Shown: positions 17,670 to 25,652 of the stretch, one piece after another
How the letters are laid out: each line of letters begins with the position of its first letter
How positions within the stretch are numbered: the first letter of the stretch is position 1
Assembly (NCBI RefSeq): GCF_003664995.1
Contig: NZ_JFHL01000004.1
Location: 1-53,546 of the forward strand
DNA: 53,546 nucleotides
DNA from: Mesotoga sp. BH458_6_3_2_1
GTDB taxonomy: Bacteria; Thermotogota; Thermotogae; Petrotogales; Kosmotogaceae
Direction of reading: 5' to 3'
Notes under the pieces: model-generated
The model's database searches: none
What the model was told of the DNA's origin: nothing
Seen by the model: only the letters and a program-made list of their open reading frames with translations
Position numbers and translations under genes: made by a program

Positions 17670-18332
17670 CTAGGTTGTTTCTGCCTTCGATTTGTCGATG
17701 ACTTCCTTGAAGTGTTCGTGGCAGTAAGTCTTTCCACCCAGAAGCTCTGAATTTTTCCAGCAAAGCTCCTTTTGATTCTGATCGATCAATCTTCCGCAAA
17801 CACTGCAGACATTGGGATTGGAGCTTAGCCTTTCCTGAACTTCTTCCTTGTACTTCTGATATCTCTTGAATTGCAGACCGTAGCTCTCGGCCAGTCTCTT
17901 TGCCTCAATCGGCAGCAAACCATCTACCAAAATAACTCCGTGCTTTGCCCCATGTTTCGGAAGAGAAGCGGCGAGACTCTGCACTTCGGAGTTATGGATT
18001 TCATCATTGCCCTCTCTAATAGAGAACACCGTCTTTTCTCCAAAGATATCCGCGATAAGATCAACGGAGGAATAATCGCCCCGCGGCGGAAAATCACAGG
18101 ACACTCCATAGCTTTCGAGAAGATCCTTGAACTCGAGAACTAGAAGATTCCTGAGGCTCTTCACATTTCGCTCGGGCTTCAAGTACCTCCTGATCCTAAA
18201 CGATACGAGATTCACAGCGATTATCTGCGTAAAGAGCAGAACTAGAACCACCTGATAAGGAATCACAAATGCAAGCGCAATTATTGCAGCCGATACCACC
18301 CACCAATACTTCCTGAAGTAGTATAGAATCAT
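17670..18332 (-). CDS. Membrane-anchored nuclease-fold protein with zinc ribbon
   Basis: 220 residues. Residues about 7-45 are two hydrophobic helices (WWVVSAAIIALAFVIPYQVV). Residues about 65-160 resemble an Mrr/restriction-endonuclease-like fold (DLIADIFGEKTVFSIREGND), but the (D/E)xK motif is replaced by SIR, so cleavage activity is doubtful. Residues about 175-207 hold CxxC...CxxxH (CSVCGRLI, CHEHF), a likely zinc ribbon. It starts 13 nt after mcrC-2, so it is probably the third gene of that operon. Its role there is unknown. Confidence 0.55.
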   Translation of the reverse strand: MILYYFRKYWWVVSAAIIALAFVIPYQVVLVLLFTQIIAVNLVSFRIRRYLKPERNVKSLRNLLVLEFKDLLESYGVSCDFPPRGDYSSVDLIADIFGEKTVFSIREGNDEIHNSEVQSLAASLPKHGAKHGVILVDGLLPIEAKRLAESYGLQFKRYQKYKEEVQERLSSNPNVCSVCGRLIDQNQKELCWKNSELLGGKTYCHEHFKEVIDKSKAETT

Positions 18333-18345
18333 AGCCTTATCCTAT

Positions 18346-19620
18346 TCATTCAAGCGCCTCCGACACCTCAGAAAACAACTTGTCAAGGGTCTCATTGGGA
18401 TTTCTAAGGTCAATGAAACGGACGTCAACCCTAACCTTATCATCGGAGATGTATCCGATATCGGTCCTGCTAATCTTGTCGGAATAGGGATACAGCAAGA
18501 CGATCCTGTCGGCCCCGTATTTCTTGCCATATGCGTACATCTGGTACATATCGGATTGGGAAATTCCGCTGTTTCGGTCGGTATCCGAGAGTAGTTTCCA
18601 TTTCGTATCCATAACGACTGTAAGCTCACCAAATTCCAGTACGATATCTGGCCGAAGTGCAAAGGCCCGCCTCGGACTATCAAACAGGCTGTAGGTCATG
18701 TCCTGCGTTCGGATGTTGATATCTCTACTTATAAGCTTACGAAGCTTCGCTGCTACAAAACTCTCGAACACCTTTTCCATAGGGAAGAGGAGCGCAAGCG
18801 CAACCTTGCTGCCGGCAAACGCTGTGAAGCTATTCCCAAGCAAGAACACACGACACCAGGACAGGGCCTTGTCGTAGTGATTCATGCTGCGATCGATGGA
18901 ACTCTTCGAAAAGTCTTCATAGTAGTTTTCGGAATAGTCTACCCGATCAAAGAGAGTCAGCAATCTAGAAGCATATTGGCGGTTGCGCCCGTCATGTGTT
19001 GCTTTTAGAAGGAAACGAAGAGTGGACTTAATCAGACGGTTCTCCGGTCTGTTCGCATTGAAGTCATCGTAGAGAACATAGAATCGCTGTTTGTTGACCA
19101 GATTATACTTGATATTCTGTGAGGTCAGAATCTTCCCTTTATAGAACTTCTCGTTTGCTTCAACTGGCGTGTAAGCTGATTTAAGGCCCTGTTTTGTAAG
19201 TGCAGTTACCTCATCCAGAAACATCTTTATAAAGATCTCGAAGAGATTCAGTCGATCCACGTGAAGATGGGAAACATTGAAATCTTTGAACGTGATATCT
19301 CTTAGAGTCTTAAGCATCTCAAGAAAGATTCGTTTTGTTTCATCTTCGCTGATCTCATCGCCCGCAATTTTAGGCAGGATCTCGATGACCGTTCCGTCAG
19401 TCATCGCTATCAGTCCAACGTAATTCCGAGCAGTTATAACCTTGCCAACACCCCTTCGAGCCGATAGCGAAAGAAGTTCGATCGCCTCTGTTTCTTTTTC
19501 AGAGACATTGGCGAGGATAAAGTTCTCCAGTGCTTCAAAGGTCTTCTTAGGCAAGGCCTTATATCCATTTACCGCCTTTTCACAGGCAAACCCGCTGTAT
19601 TCAGTTATAGTGTATGTCAT
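18346..19620 (-). CDS. mcrC: McrC-like endonuclease subunit (system 2)
   Basis: 424 residues. The N-terminal region (ARRGVGKVITARNYVGLIAM, TVIEILPKIAG) matches the McrC family. The C-terminal core has RPDIVLEFGELTVVMDTKWK (about 322-341), the PD-(D/E)XK motif. ATG 19620 starts 1 nt past the mcrB-2 stop; an upstream ATG at 19644 would overlap mcrB. It is only distantly related to McrC of system 1. Confidence 0.85.
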   Translation of the reverse strand: MTYTITEYSGFACEKAVNGYKALPKKTFEALENFILANVSEKETEAIELLSLSARRGVGKVITARNYVGLIAMTDGTVIEILPKIAGDEISEDETKRIFLEMLKTLRDITFKDFNVSHLHVDRLNLFEIFIKMFLDEVTALTKQGLKSAYTPVEANEKFYKGKILTSQNIKYNLVNKQRFYVLYDDFNANRPENRLIKSTLRFLLKATHDGRNRQYASRLLTLFDRVDYSENYYEDFSKSSIDRSMNHYDKALSWCRVFLLGNSFTAFAGSKVALALLFPMEKVFESFVAAKLRKLISRDINIRTQDMTYSLFDSPRRAFALRPDIVLEFGELTVVMDTKWKLLSDTDRNSGISQSDMYQMYAYGKKYGADRIVLLYPYSDKISRTDIGYISDDKVRVDVRFIDLRNPNETLDKLFSEVSEALE

Positions 19621-19621
19621 T

Positions 19622-21850
19622 TCACATTTGCCTATAGGCTTCAATCATCTTGAAGGCCTCTCTGTTCACCTCGTAATACTCCGGGAAGTCAATTTCGGCA
19701 CCACCAAACAGATCAACGGTATCAGTCTTTTTCACGATGAAGCGGGCGCTGTCGTCAGGCTTTCTGTTGTCTCCCAGAACAAGCCGGATCTTCTCATAGT
19801 CGTCGTAGAAATACTCCTGCAAGAGAGGCACTATGCTGTTTTCGAAAATCTCTGCAAGAGTCTCAATAGTCGCGCTATTCTTAAGTGGAAGCAGATAGGA
19901 ATGCCCGATCGTATGCTCGCGATCGAGCAAAACCGTGATGCGCTTGTTAATTGTATCGAGCATTTTCGCAATATCAACATCGTCTACAAAAACATCTCTG
20001 AGCGTAGATGAATCGGGCTGCATTTCGACAAAGCTAAACCTGCGGCGCAATGCGGAATCTATCAGCGCTATGGAACGATCGGCAGTGTTCATCGTTCCAA
20101 TGATGTAGACATTATCGGGCACACCGAAATTCTGCCCGGAGTAGGGAAGTTTCGCACGGAGCTGCTCGCTTGCGCCTAGCCGCTTCGAAGATTCAATCAG
20201 AGTTATGAGCTCCCCAAAGATCTTGGAAATATTGCCTCGGTTGATCTCATCTATTATGAATACTCGGTTTGGAACCTTGACCTTTTCTTTGAAGAGATCA
20301 GGCTTCAGATTCTTGAGCATTTGCAGAACATCCGAGACAGAAACAGACAGTCTATAAACAGTTGAAAGCGTCATGGTTCTACCGCCGTTGAGGTCGACTA
20401 TATCCTCGTTAATCCCTTTCACTAGCCACCTAACTTTCCGTACCCGTCTATAATGCTGGTATTCCTTGTGCCACTCCGGCTCGCCGGTGACAACACCGAT
20501 AGCATCTATTGTTCTGCTCGAATAGCATGAAAGAACAATATCGCCAATTTGCATCCTGTTGTAAAAGGCGTTAAGAACGTTACCTCCGCCCCGTTCCCCA
20601 AAATCTGTAGCATCAGAAATGTTCTCGCCGTATTCGTCCCATCCAATGCGAATGTGGTTATTCTCCATACACTCGGTCCGAGTGGGATTATCGCCTGCTG
20701 CTTCAAGAGAAACCTTCCATACGGTCGGGTTCTTCCCAATCCCCAAATCTGCGTCCGCCTTTCCTCCGACAGGTTTCCCAGCATTATCGCAGAAAGCCTT
20801 GAAGATTCCATCGTGAATCTCGTATTCGATTTCGTTGCCGGCATCAGCTTTCTCTTCTGGGGAGACAACGGGACGAATCCCCTCGATGAATTCCTCGTAG
20901 CTGAAAGACTGGTGGAAAGTTGTGAAAGCAATTGTCCCATCGTCTTTGTGTTTTAGATAGCGACCGAACACTTCTCCGTAGTCCTCATCCTTTACTTTGT
21001 CAATAGATTTTCCCTCAACGATAGCAACGGCGTACTGAATAGCGCTGTAGGTTTTGCCCGTTCCAGGGGGACCGTAGAGAATAGTATTCTTCTCAGTTAT
21101 CAGTTTCTTGTCTATATTATCATCACCACCACCAGATGAGTCGTCGATTATTGGTTGAGAGCCCTTTCTGTGAATCCAAGCCTTATATGACATCTCCGGG
21201 AATGACAAGCTGGGTCTTTCCTTACTAAGTTCGTTTTTCAGAGCGCCTAAAAATTCTGTATATTCACTGCCGGCACAATGGGTGTTGGGTACGTCTACGG
21301 AGTAATGTTCAGAAATGTACTTGCGAGAATTGGTGTCAAGAGGGAAGAATACATTCGGTCTAATCCAGAACAGGCCCATCGTAACATATGTCAACCCGTT
21401 GCCGTTAAGGGCAACGGCCTTGTCAAAAGCCTCTTTGAATTCGTTAGAAAAGGTATCTGCATCGGCCGATTCCAAGGCGTAAATAAAAAGGTTCCACATT
21501 TCATCGTTACCAACAAAGAAGGACCGTCTGTTATCAAGAACAGGTATTCCCGCAAATTGTGTCGGCGCAGTAACTGTTACCCCGAACTCGTTGGCAAGGA
21601 TTTTCGCTAGAAGGGTTCTATTTGCATCTGTTATTCCTCGATTCATTACTCCCAATACGGAGAAAGGATCGATCCGATACTGTCGGGGTCCCCACCAATC
21701 TTCTTTCTCGAAATGAAGATATCTCATCAGTGGCTGACCCGATGAAAGCTTCTTAATCACGTTGAAAAGTTCGCCCGACTTATCCTTGAATTCGAGCAGT
21801 TTGTCGGCAAGAGCCTCATAATATGGCACCCACTGGAATTCATTGTCCAA
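19622..21850 (-). CDS. mcrB: McrB-like AAA+ motor with EVE-like insert inside the AAA+ module (system 2)
   Basis: 742 residues. The N-terminal region (about 1-230) holds a recognition domain seen in McrB-like proteins (FQWVPYYEALADKLLEF). Walker A GPPGTGKT is at about 259, Walker B FIIDEINRGN at about 528, MNTADRS at about 587. Between A and B, residues about 372-480 (NPTVWKVSLEAAGD, NHIRIGWDEYGE, GDIVLSCYSSRTIDAIGVV) form an EVE-like domain inserted in the motor. The TTG at 21850 is chosen because AAAGGAG ends 9 nt before it. Co-transcribed with mcrC-2 and the nuclease-fold gene. Confidence 0.8.
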   Translation of the reverse strand: MDNEFQWVPYYEALADKLLEFKDKSGELFNVIKKLSSGQPLMRYLHFEKEDWWGPRQYRIDPFSVLGVMNRGITDANRTLLAKILANEFGVTVTAPTQFAGIPVLDNRRSFFVGNDEMWNLFIYALESADADTFSNEFKEAFDKAVALNGNGLTYVTMGLFWIRPNVFFPLDTNSRKYISEHYSVDVPNTHCAGSEYTEFLGALKNELSKERPSLSFPEMSYKAWIHRKGSQPIIDDSSGGGDDNIDKKLITEKNTILYGPPGTGKTYSAIQYAVAIVEGKSIDKVKDEDYGEVFGRYLKHKDDGTIAFTTFHQSFSYEEFIEGIRPVVSPEEKADAGNEIEYEIHDGIFKAFCDNAGKPVGGKADADLGIGKNPTVWKVSLEAAGDNPTRTECMENNHIRIGWDEYGENISDATDFGERGGGNVLNAFYNRMQIGDIVLSCYSSRTIDAIGVVTGEPEWHKEYQHYRRVRKVRWLVKGINEDIVDLNGGRTMTLSTVYRLSVSVSDVLQMLKNLKPDLFKEKVKVPNRVFIIDEINRGNISKIFGELITLIESSKRLGASEQLRAKLPYSGQNFGVPDNVYIIGTMNTADRSIALIDSALRRRFSFVEMQPDSSTLRDVFVDDVDIAKMLDTINKRITVLLDREHTIGHSYLLPLKNSATIETLAEIFENSIVPLLQEYFYDDYEKIRLVLGDNRKPDDSARFIVKKTDTVDLFGGAEIDFPEYYEVNREAFKMIEAYRQM

Positions 21851-21859
21851 GAGTATCAA

Positions 21860-22451
21860 CTCCTTTCATGGTCGCTTGCGTAATCTTTCGTTTTGTCCAT
21901 CACCTATCCGTTAAGAAGTAACTGAAGGGTCAAGCCACGAAGACAAATGGTCAAGAACACCTAATTCGTATTGTAGCGTACCAATTCTCAGATCGCAAAA
22001 TCAATCTTGAAGGTAATGGCCGCTATATGAAATACGCAAGAACTCACTTTGCAGCTGAGAGCCGTGTCCTTAACTTGATGAAGTATGAGTCATACGATAA
22101 TACCGCCTGAGTTCTCAAGAAGACTCTCTTTCAAAGACACAATCAATCTTTTATTCTTTGCCAAAAAGAAGCCTGTCACTGTTTTTCCGAACTTTTCACG
22201 TGAAGTGTCTAACGCAGCCTCGCTCACGCTTCTTCACACGAGGAAAGCCAATATCTCTCGCATCTTCAAAACCATAAAATCTCATGATGCACTCCGTTCT
22301 GAAGAGTTCTGAAGACAGTTATTACACATGTCAAAAACCCATTCAAGGACACTGTTCTCTTACAACTACCAAATGGAATATGAGCAAATATTTATGAGAA
22401 TTATTGTGACATTCTAGGTATCCTTATGAACCATTTTCTCTTTAGTCAAAC
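21860..22451. other. Gene-free spacer between mcrBC-2 and the BREX operon end
   Basis: I see no supported gene, terminator or repeat here. Confidence 0.4.
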
Positions 22452-23380
22452 CTAGATGACATACTTTTTCACAATGGTGCGAAACTTCAACGCCATTTCA
22501 CAGAGCCAATCAAATTGTTTGAGCCAAGCGCTTTCGCCTTTCTTGATATCACCATCTTGCAGTACAAGAATTCGACACGCCTTACTTGCTGTACGCCATT
22601 CGACCGAACTTCCAAGATCTAGTTCAATGGAATCTTTATTGACTTTGAATTTCTCAAACCGTTCTTTATCATCATTAATGTAAATCTCTACACCCAGCCG
22701 CTTCTTCTGCGTATTGGCGGTAAGAGCAATATGATAAGCAGAGCTTCCCACACTTAGATCGTACCAGTGCTGAGGATGAGCTTTTCGTTTGGAGAAGGCT
22801 CTTGAGAATTCTGGTTTTGCAAACGCATAATCACGAAACGCTTGCCAGAAGTCCAGCTGTAGCTTCTTAGTATCGGACAATCCTTCAGATGCCTTTACAA
22901 TCTTAGACCAGTCATTGGGACGTTCAACTACATTGAATTTCGGTGCTGGCAAAGAATCGTTTATCTTCCAAAGCTCAATTTCTATTAAGAAGAATCCAAT
23001 ATTTTCGTCTGTGTGCTGGTTAATCCACTCAACTGCTTGTTTGTGCTCATCTCTTGCTCTTCTAACAATCCACACAATCACTTCGGCTCCTTTACCTGAA
23101 GCATAGGTGATTATCTTTCCTAAGTGGTCATGGTTTGTTTCTTCCAGCTGGTTCTCAATAATGATTTTCCGACCTGTTCCGTCTTCACAGTTCCATAGAG
23201 ATCAACATTGAACCCTCCAACAGGAGACTCTAGTTCTTCGAAAACAATATCAATTCCGATTGCATCACTAAGTAGGACCAAATTCTCTTCTTGAGCTAAC
23301 CATTTGGAAAAGTCATGCGTCTCATGTTGCCATATTCTTCTCAAGTCATCGACACGTTCAATTCTACCCAGTGCTGGCAT
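22452..23380 (-). pseudogene. DUF4268 protein, interrupted by one frameshift
   Basis: Two frames read as one protein of about 310 residues. The first starts at ATG 23380 behind AAGGAGGT (MPALGRIERVDDLRRIWQHE, FDVDLYG-like). The second resumes with EDGTGRKIIIENQLEETNHD, LGKIITYASGKGAEVIVWIV and ends with the DUF4268 C-terminus. The shift lies near 23183-23195, where one base appears to be missing. The N-terminal half has the look of a PD-(D/E)XK fold (IIIENQLE as the ExQ/ExK strand). The family often sits beside restriction and BREX genes; here it is the last gene of the BREX operon. A sequencing error cannot be excluded. Confidence 0.7.
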
Positions 23381-23621
23381 GCAGTTACCTCCTTGTTTCA
23401 CAAATAATCCTCCGACCCCTTCTGTGGAAAATCCACTTAGCAAGAAAATGAAGCAGAAAATGCTAGAACTAAATTGCCTCAATGTTCTTCAGCAATCAGG
23501 CTTTCTTCACAGTATTATTGGCTTCGCTAAGGACCCTTCGGTGCATTGACTATTCATCATTAATTCTAGTTTCATTCTTTCTTCGATAATTCGGATGTTC
23601 ACTAAACTCCATTTCCGGCCA

Positions 23622-25652
23622 TCAATCCTCCAGCCTCGCGCGCATAAAGGCGTCTTCGGGGCCGGCGATGGGTATGGGTATGATTTTCGAGATCGTGTCC
23701 ATAGATACACTTGCGAGGTTTGCCATCTGTTCCAGGGGTACGGTGATAGATTTGGCTCCGTTTTCTGCGAGCATCGTTACCCTGTCGACGAAGGACAGCG
23801 TGGTCTTAAGGCTTCCCGTTATCGTCATATCTCCTATTATTCCCAATCCCTTCTTCAGGGTGTTCTTGTGTATGGCGGAAAGTATGGAGACGAATATGGC
23901 GACCGTTATGTCATCGCCCACTTCGCTGCCTATCATAGGGGTGAGCTGCACCGCTATGTCGTAATCCTTCAACGCCGAGTTGGATGGCAGGTACTTTCGC
24001 TGATTAGAGCCTATGCAGGAGATCGTGGTCTTCAGAGCTTCCTTCGCTTTCATCCCGCCACCGCTTATGTTCTGCCTTCCCGAACCGGGAACAACTATAG
24101 TTTCTACCTTCAGCAGTGTCGTCTTTCCGCCGGCAATCGAGACTGTATAGACCACGCCCGGGGGCAGTGGATCCTGCGAGATCAGGGCCTTGCTTCCTCC
24201 CTCGTTCACGGATACATAGGTTTCCTTTTTGCTCTCCTTATCTATGTACGAGAAGTTCGTGTCCCAGAACTCGAGCCCTCCAAGTTTCTTCAGCTGCTCC
24301 TTTACTCTCCTCCGGCATTCTATGGAGAAGGCCAGGACTTCTTCTATCGCTTCTTTAGTGTACTCCCCGTCCGGATAGAGAAGTTTCAACAAACCGGATA
24401 GAGTCTTTCGGACCGCCTTCTCGTCTCTCCTGTTCAGCTGGCTCCCGAAGTTGAAGTAACTGTCCGGTGCGTTAACTGCGGAACTTCCCCTTAAGGACCT
24501 CATAACCTCGGAGAAGTAGTCTATTGCGAAACCGAAGTGATCTGTGAAGAGTTCGGCTCTGAGTTTCGCCACTTCCCAGCCCGGAAGATATGCGTGTATC
24601 CTGTCCAGAAGTGCGGTGTCTTGCATCTCTACGGGGAAGGGCTCAAATAGATGAGACATCTTCAACAGAGTCTGCACATCATCGTTAATGTTTCCGTTGA
24701 AGACTATGCCCGCCTCGGCAACCACCTCTACCTTTCTAGCGAAAGTCCCAGATTCCATAAAGTCTTTCAGCATCTGAAGCGCCTGTTTGTCTTTGAACTG
24801 CATCCCGGCAACTTCGTCGAAGGCTATCAGATCCCATTCTCCTACGAGTCCGACCTTTCGTGTGGCTATGTTGTAGAAAAGCTGGGCGACGGTAGTGTTT
24901 CCCCCGGATAAGAGGAATGAACAAGGCGAGATTTCTCGGTATATGTACGACTTACCGGTAGCTCTCGGTCCCAGTTCCACGAGGTTGTAGTTCTTTTCGA
25001 CCAGAGGGACGAGTCTGAGAAGCTGGAAGAGCTTCTGTCTGTCGTCCATCTTCTTCGGTTCGAGACCTATCGAGCGTATTATGAGGTCGGTCCACTCGCC
25101 CACCGTGAACTCTTTTCTTCTATCCACGAATTGGTCTCGTATGAAGTTGCTCAACTGTATGGGATGTATCTTCTCTACTACAAAAGGCCTTCCGGGGTAG
25201 GTGTTGTGGTCGTAGATCAAATCTATTATCGCCCACATACCACCGAGAAGCATTTTAGGATGCTCCTTCACCAGTTCGTCTGTAATTACCCCGTTCTTTA
25301 TGCTCAGGTTCTGCAGTCCGGCGATGTATTCGTTTTTGGTTATGTCCAACCAGGCGTCTATCCTGTCTATGACACGAAAGAAGCCTTTATCGCGGAGCTG
25401 CATCTTCACGAGTTCCGCCATATCCGGTCTGAGAAAGTGTTTCTCCAGTATCTCCCTGACGCTATCCACGCCCTTTATGTCTCTGGGATCGGACAGGTCG
25501 GCGTAGGTTCCTAGCAGGTGCTCGAGGACGTAAGTCGGGACGTTGTAGCCTATCTTCAAGTTCCTGACGAGCGACTTTTTTATCACGTACTCGGGATATA
25601 TCTTCAGAACCTTCAGGTCTAGGGCGTCCAGCTCCACTCTTCTCTCCCCCAA
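23622..25652 (-). CDS. brxL: BrxL, Lon-like AAA+ protein of BREX type 1
   Basis: 676 residues. An N-terminal region leads to the P-loop GPRATGKS (about 226) and IAFDEVAG as Walker B. The C-terminus (about 560-676) is a Lon-protease-like domain. Where Lon has DGPSAG with the catalytic Ser, this protein has VGDDITVA (about 575), so Asp stands at the Ser position, while a Lys remains in ITGSLK. A proteolytic role is therefore unlikely. BrxL is known as a DNA-binding AAA+ effector of BREX. It starts 1 nt after the pglZ stop, in one operon with the upstream genes. Confidence 0.85.
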   Translation of the reverse strand: MGERRVELDALDLKVLKIYPEYVIKKSLVRNLKIGYNVPTYVLEHLLGTYADLSDPRDIKGVDSVREILEKHFLRPDMAELVKMQLRDKGFFRVIDRIDAWLDITKNEYIAGLQNLSIKNGVITDELVKEHPKMLLGGMWAIIDLIYDHNTYPGRPFVVEKIHPIQLSNFIRDQFVDRRKEFTVGEWTDLIIRSIGLEPKKMDDRQKLFQLLRLVPLVEKNYNLVELGPRATGKSYIYREISPCSFLLSGGNTTVAQLFYNIATRKVGLVGEWDLIAFDEVAGMQFKDKQALQMLKDFMESGTFARKVEVVAEAGIVFNGNINDDVQTLLKMSHLFEPFPVEMQDTALLDRIHAYLPGWEVAKLRAELFTDHFGFAIDYFSEVMRSLRGSSAVNAPDSYFNFGSQLNRRDEKAVRKTLSGLLKLLYPDGEYTKEAIEEVLAFSIECRRRVKEQLKKLGGLEFWDTNFSYIDKESKKETYVSVNEGGSKALISQDPLPPGVVYTVSIAGGKTTLLKVETIVVPGSGRQNISGGGMKAKEALKTTISCIGSNQRKYLPSNSALKDYDIAVQLTPMIGSEVGDDITVAIFVSILSAIHKNTLKKGLGIIGDMTITGSLKTTLSFVDRVTMLAENGAKSITVPLEQMANLASVSMDTISKIIPIPIAGPEDAFMRARLED

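Noticed and set aside
22085-22312. 75-codon frame between mcrBC-2 and BREX
   Set aside because: No ribosome-binding site or family; probably chance.
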